From positions 1-64,000 of the forward strand of contig NZ_DGDC01000038.1 of assembly GCF_002385225.1 (NCBI RefSeq): a stretch of DNA of 64,000 bases, read 5' to 3'. The notes below the pieces were generated by a model. The model was not told where the DNA came from, did no database searches, and worked only from the letters and a program-made list of their open reading frames with translations. Numbering within the stretch: position 1 is the stretch's first letter; each line of letters opens with the position of its first letter. This DNA is from Psychrobacter sp. UBA3962. GTDB lineage: Bacteria > Pseudomonadota > Gammaproteobacteria > Pseudomonadales > Moraxellaceae. This document shows, piece by piece, positions 27,743 to 35,973 of this stretch. The position numbers and the translations under genes were made by a program.

Positions 27743-28178
27743 GCATCAAGGACGATGACTCAAAGGATTGAGTGCTTTATTTGATTGGTCTAAGGTTATA
27801 ACCTAGGTTGTAAGCCCCAAAACGACAAATAAAGATACCGGGTTAAGGAAGATAGGCTGTTACAAGAATTTAAAAGTTTTAAATTCGATAATAGCCACCT
27901 ATGAACTTTTTAGCGAGTACTTTGATTAATAGTTATTATAGTTAAAGTACTTTAGTTAAACAGTATCTAGGCTGATACGGAGTCATAGGGTTAGTAAGGA
28001 GACACACCCTTTTATTTTAGTATGACAGGATGTGATACTTAAGATCAAAGGGAAAGGTAAGTTAGAGCAGGATGCTCGCTATAGTTGACTATTCTAGGAT
28101 GGGGTAGAAGACGATAAGGTGTCAGGATGACTACAGTAAAAGCCGCATAACGTGAGTTATGCGGCTTTATTGTTTTTC
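27743..28178 (+). ncRNA. Rsm/Csr-type CsrA-sequestering sRNA, copy 1
   Basis: The predicted transcript of about 436 nt runs from just after the TATAGC box to a strong terminator and has no credible reading frame. About ten GGA motifs occur. Several sit in loops of short hairpins: CTCA-AAGGAT-TGAG (27759-27772), GAGC-AGGAT-GCTC (28065-28077), TTCTA-GGATGGGG-TAGAA (28092-28109) and GTC-AGGAT-GAC (28121-28131). GGA displayed in loops is the CsrA/RsmA binding signature of CsrB and RsmX/Y/Z RNAs. The terminator (28139-28178) has 13-base arms, AAAGCCGCATAAC and its complement, closed by GTGA. The 5' and 3' thirds match copies 2 and 3; the middle (about 27780-28055) is longer and more divergent. Transcript ends are inferred. 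Confidence 0.85.
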
Positions 28179-28212
28179 TTTTACTAGATAAACAAGGTGC
28201 TAAATGACTGGA

Positions 28213-28416
28213 CTAAACGTCATGCTTAGTTCGCCACTCGCGCACTTGTTGTTCCACTTTCTCTTTGGTATGTCCGTAGCGTTCCTGGATTTTGCCTACC
28301 AACCTATCAAAGCTGCCTTCCGCATGCGTTAAATCATCATCAGTAAGATCAGCCCATTCTTGTTTTATTTTGCCTTTTAGCTGGTTCCACTCACCTTTAA
28401 AAGTATCCTTATTCAT
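28213..28416 (-). CDS. CsbD family protein
   Basis: A 67-aa hydrophilic protein with the CsbD pattern: NKDTFKGEWNQLKGKIKQEW at the start, LTDDDL, then GSFDRLVGKIQERYGHTKEKVEQQV. CsbD-like proteins are small, abundant, stress-induced in many bacteria (sigma-B in Bacillus) and have no known biochemical activity. GAGGC directly before the ATG may serve as ribosome-binding site. It is the only gene within the sRNA array, on the opposite strand and immediately past the terminator of copy 1, so antisense overlap is possible if that terminator leaks. Confidence 0.9.
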   Translation of the reverse strand: MNKDTFKGEWNQLKGKIKQEWADLTDDDLTHAEGSFDRLVGKIQERYGHTKEKVEQQVREWRTKHDV

Positions 28417-28841
28417 GCCTCTATTCCTTTTTTATATTTTAAAAAATTATTGATTTTTATTTCACGATATGTACTTAGTTGGTTATCAACCAGGTTTTCA
28501 GCGAATTAAGTTTTAACTGTTTTAGTTAAATAGCTATTTCTAATAACTATATATTCCAATAAACATATATTTTCAATAGCTGTTAATTAATGCTAAAGAC
28601 CTATAACCAATAACTAGTATGCCCTTTATCTGAGTAAGCTGTGTATCAACTCTTAGAGGATATCAGGGTGTTTGTGTTGTCATTGTTATTGAAATCTAAC
28701 CACATTAACTGTCTAATAAACACAGTGATTATCTAACCACAATGATTATAAGGTCTTAGCAGGGGTCTTAATGAGTTCGCTGGCTCTGTAACGTTTAAAT
28801 TCTAGCCCTTGTTGAACGCTTGAAGGCTCATGAATAATATT

Positions 28842-28912
28842 TGTAAGCATATGCTTACACGCACTGACGCCTATTACGTCTTACATTGGTTTCGTTAATT
28901 TGAGAACATAGC
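28842..28912 (+). promoter_or_regulatory. GacA box 2 and promoter of second Rsm-like sRNA
   Basis: The same 18-base palindrome, TGTAAG-CATATG-CTTACA, lies at 28842-28859. CTTACAT, TAATTTGAGA and the -10-like CATAGC (28907-28912) follow. Box start to -10 start is 65 bases, against 64 in the other two copies. The 425 bases between csbD and this box hold no frame I can support. Confidence 0.87.
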
Positions 28913-28918
28913 TTTACT

Positions 28919-29149
28919 GAATCAAGGATGATGAATCAGGATAAAGAGGTTAACTCTTTTATCAGGATCTATAGTAAGGACACACACTTTGGCTAAGCAT
29001 TCATAGGATGTGAAGTTTGGTTTAGAGTGATAAGTACACCAAGAGCAGGAAGCTCATGTTATTATCTATTCTAGGATGGGGTAGAAAATAATAGACTGTC
29101 AGGATGACAATAACAAAGCCGCATAATAAACGTTATGCGGCTTTGTTGT
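28919..29149 (+). ncRNA. Rsm/Csr-type CsrA-sequestering sRNA, copy 2
   Basis: The predicted transcript is about 231 nt, the most compact of the three. It carries eight GGA motifs at roughly even spacing (near 28926, 28939, 28964, 28978, 29007, 29048, 29074 and 29102). Loop-exposed examples are GAGC-AGGAA-GCTC (29043-29055), TTCTA-GGATGGGG-TAGAA (29069-29086) and GTC-AGGAT-GAC (29098-29108). The terminator uses the same arm, AAAGCCGCATAA (29115-29126), with its complement at 29133-29144. The first loop stem changed TGCTC to AGCTC relative to the other copies while keeping the pairing. No open frame of note. Confidence 0.87.
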
Positions 29150-29176
29150 CTCTGGCTGTTAAGCAATAAATAGCTT

Positions 29177-29246
29177 TGTAAGCATATGCTTACAGCCACA
29201 GACGCTATTACCACTTACATTGGGTGAGGTAATTTGAGATTATAGC
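29177..29246 (+). promoter_or_regulatory. GacA box 3 and promoter of third Rsm-like sRNA
   Basis: TGTAAG-CATATG-CTTACA at 29177-29194 is identical to boxes 1 and 2, including the N6 core. CTTACAT, TAATTTGAGA and TATAGC (29241-29246) follow. It starts only about 30 bases past the terminator of copy 2, so the units are tightly packed yet separately promoted. Confidence 0.88.
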
Positions 29247-29252
29247 TGTACG

Positions 29253-29547
29253 GCATTAAGGATGATGACTCAAAGGATTGAGTGGTTTAATTGGTTACAA
29301 TGATGACTTCCGTTGTAAGGATAAGCTGCTATTAGATTAGCAAGTATGAGCAATATATCTAGGATGATATGGAGCCATATTGAAGTAGGGATGCACGACT
29401 GGGCTGTAAGAATTACAGTTACAGGGGTTAAAAGAAAGAGCAGGATGCTCGCTAGTATTAACTATTCAGGGATGGGGTGGTTAATATTATAGTCAGGATG
29501 ACACAAAGCGAAAGCCGCATAACGTAAGTTATGCGGCTTTGTTCTTT
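29253..29547 (+). ncRNA. Rsm/Csr-type CsrA-sequestering sRNA, copy 3
   Basis: The predicted transcript is about 295 nt. It begins almost identically to copy 1 (ACGGCATYAAGGAYGATGAC, then CTCA-AAGGAT-TGAG). GGA motifs occur near 29260, 29275, 29319, 29361, 29370, 29402, 29443, 29470 and 29496. Loop-exposed ones include GAGC-AGGAT-GCTC (29438-29450) and GTC-AGGAT-GAC (29492-29502). The terminator has 13-base arms, AAAGCCGCATAAC (29511-29523) and complement (29528-29540), with loop GTAA. It converges on the sensor kinase gene, whose stop is about 95 bases away. Confidence 0.86.
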
Positions 29548-29642
29548 TAGCAAACATTGAAGTTAATAAATATTGAAGTTAGCAAGCCTTTATTCTTTTT
29601 GAAACTTTAATACTTTTAAGACTGGCTAAGCGGCTAAGTCGT

Positions 29643-31268
29643 CTATTTATAATGAGTCGGCAAAGTCGCTTCAAGAATCAATCCTGAGATACCATCTTGA
29701 CGGTTGTAAGCCACAAGCTCCCCTTGATGCACCAGGATAATGGCATGAGCAATGGCCAATCCTAAGCCATAACCATTATATTTCTTTTGAGGGGCCTGAG
29801 GTGGGTTTAAGCGCTCTCTAGAGGTGCTTAATCTGACAAAGGGTTGAAAAATACGCTCGAAATCCGCTTCCGCCACCCCAGTGCCTTCGTCAATAACTTG
29901 TATCCTTAGATAAGGCGTCTGATGCTCTGGATGAATAAAAGTGTCTAGGCTAACCTTGACACTTGATCCCGCTGCGGTGTGGGTAAAGGCATTACGAATA
30001 ATGTTTTCAAAAGCACTGTGTAACTGCTGCGGGTCTCCCCTTAGCTTGTAGCTATCTTCAGCTGCAGAGTTTTGCGATTTTACGGGCTTTCCTTTATTCA
30101 GAAACAGCCACTGCCAATCAACTGCCTTATCTTGAAACTCAAAGCAAACATCTTGCTTAATTTCATCAATAAGTTCATATAAATCAATTTCTTGATAAGC
30201 CTCTATATCCAAAGTATTTTGGCGCATTTGCAGGGATTGAATTTGTATGATGTGCTCAATAAGCTCGTTCATACGTAGCGATTCTTTTTCAATCCGATCT
30301 AGATAATGCCCGGCTTCAGGGGCGAAGTCACGGGTAAGCTCTGTAGCCACATCTAGTCTGGCCAGGGGAGAGCGCAGCTCATGAGAGATATCACTAAGCA
30401 TTTGTTTACGAGCCAGCTCACTATTGGCCAAGCGGGTAGACAGCTTGGAGACGTCCTTTGCTAATAGACCCAGCTCGTCATTGCCTAGATTTTTTAGCTC
30501 CTCTCCTGCGGTAAATCGGCCTTCACTCATTAGATGCACCGCTTTTTGTACCCGCTGGATACGGCCCGTTAAAGCTCGGCTTAACCAATAACAGACTAAG
30601 ATACTAAACAGTAAAATCAGCGATACTCTTATTAAAGTATGATCTTTACGTAGGGACATCAGGTCGCGTAACAACAGTCTAGGTTGTAACTGTACGATAT
30701 AAGTTTTTCCACTGCTAGAGATTACGGTGGTATCTTCTAATTCTGGATAGTTGGCAATGTCAGCATTGACTTGTTGCCAAGGTTGTTCACTGAAAGTTGA
30801 AAAGAAGCGCGAATATTGCTGTTCTGAATAGGGGTACTGCTGGGATTCGGTCTCATTTATGCGCGGTGCGGCATGCTGAAACTCAGAGCGGGTGGCGGGT
30901 CTATAGGGACCTCCACGGTTGGATTCAGAGCGAGAACGCCCAAACTTAGGGAGGACTTGCTCACCTTTGTCATCCACAATACGCATTTGTGATAATAACC
31001 ATCGATTTTCACGATATAACTGCTTAACTGTCTGCAAATCATCATTGGTTAAGGCGGCGACAGTCTCTTGGCGGGCGATGAGTAAGCGCGCCACTTGCAT
31101 CTGCATTCTATTATTGAGCTCTTTTGCATTGATCCAGCGCTCTATACCCACTGATAAGGCAGAGGTCAGCAGTAAAATAGCCAACATGCTAAGAAATAGC
31201 CGCCAGAATAAGTTAAGGGGCTGATAAAATCGATGTCGACGCGCTTTTTTTGCCGCAGTTTTATTCAT
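29643..31268 (-). CDS. Sensor histidine kinase (CpxA/RstB-like)
   Basis: A 541-aa membrane sensor. It has TM1 at about 21-41, a periplasmic region of some 165 residues rich in Gln, Arg and Ser, TM2 at about 212-230, a HAMP segment, and the phosphoacceptor His296 in LSDISHELRSPLARLD. The ATP-binding region has ENIIRNAFTHT (N box), VIDEGTGVAEADFERIFQPF (G1) and YGLGLAIAHAI (G2). It pairs with the response-regulator gene 30 bases upstream in the same transcript. The divergent Spy/CpxP-like gene suggests envelope-stress sensing. CpxA is the best guess, but the large periplasmic insert differs from E. coli CpxA in sequence. Confidence 0.88.
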   Translation of the reverse strand: MNKTAAKKARRHRFYQPLNLFWRLFLSMLAILLLTSALSVGIERWINAKELNNRMQMQVARLLIARQETVAALTNDDLQTVKQLYRENRWLLSQMRIVDDKGEQVLPKFGRSRSESNRGGPYRPATRSEFQHAAPRINETESQQYPYSEQQYSRFFSTFSEQPWQQVNADIANYPELEDTTVISSSGKTYIVQLQPRLLLRDLMSLRKDHTLIRVSLILLFSILVCYWLSRALTGRIQRVQKAVHLMSEGRFTAGEELKNLGNDELGLLAKDVSKLSTRLANSELARKQMLSDISHELRSPLARLDVATELTRDFAPEAGHYLDRIEKESLRMNELIEHIIQIQSLQMRQNTLDIEAYQEIDLYELIDEIKQDVCFEFQDKAVDWQWLFLNKGKPVKSQNSAAEDSYKLRGDPQQLHSAFENIIRNAFTHTAAGSSVKVSLDTFIHPEHQTPYLRIQVIDEGTGVAEADFERIFQPFVRLSTSRERLNPPQAPQKKYNGYGLGLAIAHAIILVHQGELVAYNRQDGISGLILEATLPTHYK

Positions 31269-31298
31269 AAAAGTAATACTCTATAACATCAGCTGGCA

Positions 31299-31970
31299 CT
31301 ATAAGACCAGCTGATAGCCTTTGCCGCGAACGGCCTTGATGGGGTCTTCATGGAAAGGCTGTAATTTTTTTCGTAGCCGAGAGACATGAACATCTAAGCT
31401 GCGATCAAGAGGTTGTAGTTCGCGTTGCAACACAGTTTGTGAGAGCCACTCTTTGCTCGCCACGTTGCCTTGCTGCTGTAGTAAGGCGACCAGCAAATCA
31501 AATTCGGTACCAGTAACTTGCAGATTTTCACCATCTACCTTACAAATTCGGTGTACTTGATCGAGCTCTAACCGCTCATGTGTTAGCGGAGCAAAATCGG
31601 AGCTTTGAGCCGTAGTGCGTTTAATAACGGCATTAATACGGGCCAATAGCTCACGGGGGTTGCAAGGTTTGGCGATATAATCATCTGCCCCCAGCTCTAA
31701 ACCAATAATGCGATCAATCTCATCGCCTTTTGCAGTCAGCATGATGACAGGCGTTTGGGTTAAGGTGGGCAGTTGGCGTAGCACACTTAGCCCATCAATT
31801 TTGGGCATCATAATATCGAGCACAATTAAGTCATAAGTATGCATTCTAACTTTTTCCAAGACCTGCTCTCCATCATAGACACAGTCACACTTAATCCCAT
31901 GGTTGGTTAAATATTCAGACAGTAAGTCTGAGAGTTCGGTGTCGTCATCGCCTAATAAAATATGTGTCAT
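31299..31970 (-). CDS. OmpR-family response regulator (CpxR-like)
   Basis: A 223-aa two-domain regulator. The receiver has acidic residues D8-D10, phosphoacceptor Asp52 in LIVLDIMMPKIDG, and the conserved lysine in ADDYIAKPCNP. The C-terminal winged helix ends with DVHVSRLRKKL and VRGKGYQLVL. The frame permits a start two codons earlier (31976), but MTHILLGDDD is the usual family beginning. Cotranscribed with the kinase (30-base gap). The neighbouring spy-like gene is a classic CpxR/BaeR target, although I see only a weak CpxR-like motif between them. Confidence 0.9.
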   Translation of the reverse strand: MTHILLGDDDTELSDLLSEYLTNHGIKCDCVYDGEQVLEKVRMHTYDLIVLDIMMPKIDGLSVLRQLPTLTQTPVIMLTAKGDEIDRIIGLELGADDYIAKPCNPRELLARINAVIKRTTAQSSDFAPLTHERLELDQVHRICKVDGENLQVTGTEFDLLVALLQQQGNVASKEWLSQTVLQRELQPLDRSLDVHVSRLRKKLQPFHEDPIKAVRGKGYQLVL

Positions 31971-32320
31971 GAACAAGTCCTAAAAATTAAATAATTAATG
32001 GCCCCAAACGTAGAACTTTTGCCCATCAGTTTAAATAAAATCTTTGCAAATGATAAGGGTTAAGAATACTAACTAGGGCTGTTGCCACAAGCAAGTAAAG
32101 AAGTAGGCAAGCGTAGCAATTGTTACCTTTCTTAAACTTTCATCAAATTAAGTTACGTGCAACTGTTCTATCATAAGGCCATCAAGGAAAAGGCTACGCA
32201 AATAAAGGGTTGGGTATTGATAACTAAACCAGCTGCAAGCTCTGTTCCAGAAATCCAAATTAACAAATGACATTTAATTAGCCATTTAATCAGTAATGAC
32301 ATACATAAAGGGTAACTATT
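31971..32320. promoter_or_regulatory. Divergent control region of the Cpx-like system and the spy-like gene
   Basis: 350 bases without a gene. On the minus strand GTTTA-N5-GGTAA (32123-32137) loosely resembles the CpxR consensus GTAAA-N5-GTAAA, with several mismatches. I offer it as a place to look, not as an identified operator. Confidence 0.35.
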
Positions 32321-32863
32321 ATGAAAAAATTAGTATTAAGTTCTGTACTAGCGGTATCGGGTAGCTTAGCAATGGTAGGCTGTACTCAGGCTAGTGCTGT
32401 ATCGGAATCTCAAACCACCCCAACCACTAAGATGCAGCAAGCTAAGCAAGGCCAACATCATAAAGGTGGCCAACATATGGGCAAACGTGGTGGTGGTTAT
32501 GAGAAACTTAATTTGACCGAAGAGCAAAAAGCTCAAATGAAAGCGTTGAGAGAGGCACAGAAACAAAAGCACCAGGCCAATCGTCAACAACATAAAGCTC
32601 AAATGCAGCAGCTGCATGCTCAGACTCAAGCCTTGATAAATAGCCCTACTTTAAATACCGCTAGCTTAAATAGCTTAGCAGAGCAACAAGCTGCTTTTTC
32701 GAAGCAAAGATTTATTGAACGCGTTCAAACTCAACATGCCATGGCGCAAATTCTGACTGATGAGCAAAAAGCTCAGTTAGAGAAAATGCGTGAAGAAAGA
32801 AAGGCTAAATTTAAAAGCAAAATGGCCAAAAGAGCCGATAATTCTAAGGCCTCTGCTCAGTAA
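32321..32863 (+). CDS. Spy/CpxP-like periplasmic protein
   Basis: A 180-aa small exported protein. Residues 1-24 form a signal peptide, possibly lipoprotein-type (LAMVGCTQ). The mature part is rich in Gln, Lys and His and nearly all helical. It carries two LTxxQ-type motifs that define the Spy/CpxP family: LTEEQKAQMKALREAQK near residue 66 and LTDEQKAQLEKMREERK near residue 146. Spy is an ATP-independent periplasmic chaperone; CpxP damps CpxA. Divergent placement beside a CpxRA-like pair supports either role. Gly/His-rich sequence before the first motif (HHKGGQHMGKRGGGY) could bind metal. Confidence 0.85.
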   Translation: MKKLVLSSVLAVSGSLAMVGCTQASAVSESQTTPTTKMQQAKQGQHHKGGQHMGKRGGGYEKLNLTEEQKAQMKALREAQKQKHQANRQQHKAQMQQLHAQTQALINSPTLNTASLNSLAEQQAAFSKQRFIERVQTQHAMAQILTDEQKAQLEKMREERKAKFKSKMAKRADNSKASAQ

Positions 32864-32921
32864 TTAAAGTATTAAAATCAAAGCCTATCTCTAAAAAAGA
32901 CAATCTCTAAAAACTGTTTCT

Positions 32922-32951
32922 AAAAAAAGCGATCCTAGGATCGCTTTTTTT
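32922..32951. terminator. Bidirectional terminator between the spy-like gene and ygfZ
   Basis: Perfect 30-base palindrome, arms AAAAAAAGCGATCC and GGATCGCTTTTTTT around TA, between convergent genes. Confidence 0.9.
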
Positions 32952-32986
32952 ATGGAGTGTAAAAAGGTAGTTGAGCCTAGACCTAG

Positions 32987-33730
32987 TTAAGCTTCACGGG
33001 CCACGCTGGCTTGTAGTGCAGGTGGCAAGTCTAATAACTCTAGCTCTGAGTCTTCTAGGTGCTCAGGACGTGCCACAACCAAGGCCTCAAAGCCTGAATT
33101 GTCTTCAGTAGCAGTGGCATTCACCACCTGAATTTTATCCATGCTTTCCCCAGCCTGTGGCACCTCGCCCTGACCTTTAACCCGGTGTAAAAACGCTTTT
33201 GGTGAGGCCTTGAAATAGATACGAGCGATAACCTCTTGACCGATATAGCAGCCTTTATCATAGTCTACGCCGCCGCGCTGATGTAGTCTTAACTCTTGCG
33301 GCTGGAACTGACCTTGGGTAGCTTCCACAATCCAGTAATTACCTGTGGCAATACTTAAGGCTTGCCATTTATCAATATCACAATTATCTGCAGTTTGGCT
33401 AAAGGTGGCCTCTTCAGTATTGCTCTCTGAGCCTAACACACAGGGGTAGATATCAATAGGTTCGGAGGTAGTGATTTTTGAGAAGGCCCCATACTTTTTT
33501 ATATGAGCTTGTAAGCTTGGTAAGCAGTCAGCGGCAATCACAATATCAAACTGGTCTTCAGATTGTTTTTTTACCCAAATACCAAACTCAATACGCCCTT
33601 TAAGATTGGCAATGGCGGCGGGCAGATAACTTAGCCCTATTTTATCTACGTTGACAGTAAGCTGGCTTTGCAAAAATTTTGCAGCCTCAGGGCCTTGCAA
33701 AGTGAATTGTTTAAAAGATAAGTTACTCAC
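32987..33730 (-). CDS. ygfZ: YgfZ/GcvT-domain folate-binding protein
   Basis: A 247-aa cytosolic protein of the YgfZ family, which uses folate and supports Fe-S cluster enzymes such as the tRNA thiolase MiaB. The family signature K-G-C-Y-x-G-Q-E is seen as DKGCYIGQEVIARIYF near residue 160, including the conserved cysteine. Size is smaller than E. coli YgfZ (326 aa), mainly through a shorter C-terminal barrel. It is a single gene on the minus strand, converging on the spy-like gene. Confidence 0.85.
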   Translation of the reverse strand: MSNLSFKQFTLQGPEAAKFLQSQLTVNVDKIGLSYLPAAIANLKGRIEFGIWVKKQSEDQFDIVIAADCLPSLQAHIKKYGAFSKITTSEPIDIYPCVLGSESNTEEATFSQTADNCDIDKWQALSIATGNYWIVEATQGQFQPQELRLHQRGGVDYDKGCYIGQEVIARIYFKASPKAFLHRVKGQGEVPQAGESMDKIQVVNATATEDNSGFEALVVARPEHLEDSELELLDLPPALQASVAREA

Positions 33731-33987
33731 AATTGGAATCCTTTTTTAGTTGTTTTGATTAAGGTGTTGTAATAGATAGCGATAAAGGTTTCTCATATAG
33801 TGCCAGTTATTATAGAGGCTTAGCAATTAAGCTATGTAATTAGCTGTATACAAAAAGCTATTTTCATTTATGTTGGCAGGACTAGAGAATATCAAGCACA
33901 GGCTCGAGCAAAAAGTTGCGGTTTAGGCTACAATACTAAGCGATATCGATTCAATACTATATCTTAAATAATGGAAATGAGGATAAA

Positions 33988-34344
33988 ATGAGCTTACCTA
34001 ATTGCCCTAGTTGTGATTCTGATTTAACTTATGAAGATGGTGCCTTATTGATTTGTCCAATGTGTGCTCACGAATGGACAGCTGCTGAGGCAGACGGTAC
34101 TGTGGCCACAGAAGAGTCTGATAATGTGATCCGTGATGCGGTTGGTAACGAGTTGCAGGATGGTGATGCTGTGACTGTGATTAGAGACCTAAAAGTAAAA
34201 GGCTCTTCTACACCGCTTAAAGTAGGTACCAAGGTGAAAAGTATTCGCTTAATCCATGACGCACCAGATGATCATGATATCGATTGTAAGATTGAGGGTT
34301 TTGGTCAAATGAAGCTAAAGTCTTCTGTGGTGAAAAAAGCCTAA
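33988..34344 (+). CDS. YjdM/PhnA-type zinc-ribbon protein
   Basis: A 118-aa protein with an N-terminal zinc ribbon (CPSCDSD and CPMCAHEW, four cysteines in CxxC pairs) and a C-terminal SH3-like domain (DAVTVIRDLKVKGSSTPLK; IDCKIEGFGQMKLKSSVVKK). The family was named for alkylphosphonate use, but the E. coli protein is not a proven phosphonoacetate hydrolase, so I assign no reaction. GAGGATAAAATG gives a good ribosome-binding site. Monocistronic, with a strong terminator 50 bases later. Confidence 0.9.
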   Translation: MSLPNCPSCDSDLTYEDGALLICPMCAHEWTAAEADGTVATEESDNVIRDAVGNELQDGDAVTVIRDLKVKGSSTPLKVGTKVKSIRLIHDAPDDHDIDCKIEGFGQMKLKSSVVKKA

Positions 34345-34397
34345 TGCGGTAGCCTTTAAAGTGATAAATGGGCTACTTTAATAGTGCTATTAAAAAT

Positions 34398-34432
34398 AAA
34401 AAACCTCGCAATGAGCATTGCGAGGTTTTTTT
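34398..34432 (+). terminator. Terminator of the yjdM-like gene
   Basis: Stem AAACCTCGCAATG/CATTGCGAGGTTT with a two-base loop and a T7 run. The following 300 bases up to the ppk2 start hold no gene I can support and presumably contain its promoter. Confidence 0.88.
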
Positions 34433-34736
34433 GTTTCTGATAAAAGTGGATAGGCACAATATAAGCAGCGATATAAGCCATCATTGCTCTTAACAAGCCA
34501 TGTTTTATTGTAGTAACTAGATTTTCTAGATTGAATTTAGCGGGGTAAAAAATGTCATAACTGCAAGTAGTAATTGGCTTACAGAGTATCCCATAACAAT
34601 TTTAAGGGTTTAAATAACTAACGCATAAAACAATTCATAGGTAGCAATTTTGAGTAAATAAAGCCCTTCTTATTTGCTATAATAATTAAATAAATCTATC
34701 TAATTGTGATTAGATGGTTAACGATGAGGAGTGAGT

Positions 34737-35846
34737 ATGTCAAAGAAAAGCAATAAGCCCGAAAAGATTAGTGATGACTATGTAACCAATAGTAAGAAGA
34801 TCGAACAGTACGAAACGCAGAAGAAAAAAGACAGTTCACGAATCAAAACCAAAGCAGTGATCGATCAAGTTCTGCTAAAAGACCTAAATGAAGGAAACTT
34901 CGAGGGCATCGCTGATCACTTACAAGCTTTAATCCATGATGCATCGCCTGATGATCTTGAAAAGCTTAAAGACTTATTTGCCAAACATGCTTTAGCCAAT
35001 ACCGTTAAAACAGGCTTGAAAAAAGACGACGAGCTATCAAATAACTGGCGTGAAGGGGGCTACCCTTATAAGAATCGCTTATCGCGTAAAACTTATGAAA
35101 AACAAAAGTACCATCTGCAAGTAGAGTTGCTTAAGCTTCAAAAATGGGTTCGAGAAAATAATCAAAAAGTCGTTATTATTTTTGAAGGTCGTGATGCCGC
35201 TGGTAAAGGCGGATCTATCAAGCGTTTTATGGAGCATTTGAACCCCCGTAGTGCTCGAGTGGTCGCTCTAGAGAAGCCAACAGAGCGCGAAATGGGGCAG
35301 TGGTATTTCCAGCGCTACATTCAGCATCTACCTTCGGCCGGTGAAATGGTGCTATTTGACCGTTCTTGGTATAACCGTGCCGGTGTTGAGCGAGTCATGG
35401 GTTTCTGTACTGAAGAGGAATACGCCACCTTCATGCGTCAAACTCCTGAGTTTGAAAAACATTTAATTGATTCAGGCATCCATTTGGTTAAGTTTTGGTT
35501 CTCGGTAAGCCGTGATGAGCAGCGTCGCCGCTTTAAGCAACGTGAAGCGCATCCCTTAAAACAGTGGAAATTATCGCCAATTGATTTGGCCTCACTGGAC
35601 AAATGGGACGAATACACCTTGGCAAAAGAAGCCATGTTCTATAACACAGATACCGCCGAGTCGCCTTGGATTGTGATTAAGTCAGATTGTAAAAAGCGTG
35701 CTCGTTTGAATGCCATGCGTTATGTGCTAAACAAACTTCCGTATGAAGGCAAAGACCAAAAACAAGTGGGTAATGTAGATCCATTAATTGTTGGTCGAGC
35801 CGGTGCTCTATATGAGCTAGGTGAAAAATCAGACTTGACCATCTAA
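34737..35846 (+). CDS. ppk2: Polyphosphate kinase 2 family protein
   Basis: A 369-aa PPK2-family kinase that transfers phosphate between polyphosphate and nucleotides. Walker A is FEGRDAAGKGGSIKRF, the lid and substrate loop ALEKPTEREMGQWYFQRYIQ, and Walker B MVLFDRSWYNRAGVERVMGF. A Lys-rich N-terminal extension of about 90 residues precedes the catalytic domain. I chose ATG 34737 over GTG 34731 because GAGGAG lies five bases before it. The residues resemble class I (polyP-driven NDP synthesis), but subclass cannot be proven by eye. The exopolyphosphatase gene ppx is in the same window at 48.7 kb. Confidence 0.9.
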   Translation: MSKKSNKPEKISDDYVTNSKKIEQYETQKKKDSSRIKTKAVIDQVLLKDLNEGNFEGIADHLQALIHDASPDDLEKLKDLFAKHALANTVKTGLKKDDELSNNWREGGYPYKNRLSRKTYEKQKYHLQVELLKLQKWVRENNQKVVIIFEGRDAAGKGGSIKRFMEHLNPRSARVVALEKPTEREMGQWYFQRYIQHLPSAGEMVLFDRSWYNRAGVERVMGFCTEEEYATFMRQTPEFEKHLIDSGIHLVKFWFSVSRDEQRRRFKQREAHPLKQWKLSPIDLASLDKWDEYTLAKEAMFYNTDTAESPWIVIKSDCKKRARLNAMRYVLNKLPYEGKDQKQVGNVDPLIVGRAGALYELGEKSDLTI

Positions 35847-35873
35847 TTGGTCAGATTTGATCCTCTAGTTAAT

Positions 35874-35911
35874 AAATAAGGAGCAATCATGTGATTGCTC
35901 CTTATTTTTTT
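35874..35911. terminator. Terminator of ppk2, usable in both directions
   Basis: Arms AAATAAGGAGCAATCA and TGATTGCTCCTTATTT around a two-base loop, followed by T residues. Confidence 0.88.
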
Positions 35912-35973
35912 AAGTCATTTAGTATTTAAGGTTATTGAGTAACTGGAATGTTAATTACAAGATAGACCTTAAG

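Noticed and set aside
27667..29547. Repeated blocks considered as a CRISPR-like or mobile repeat array
   Set aside because: The units are long, unequal, with promoter, GGA hairpins and terminator in fixed order. There are no short uniform repeats and spacers, no terminal inverted repeats or target duplications, and no transposase or cas gene.
32123..32137. CpxR box between the Cpx-like genes and the spy-like gene
   Set aside because: Only a loose match to GTAAA-N5-GTAAA with several mismatches. Listed as a place to look but not claimed.
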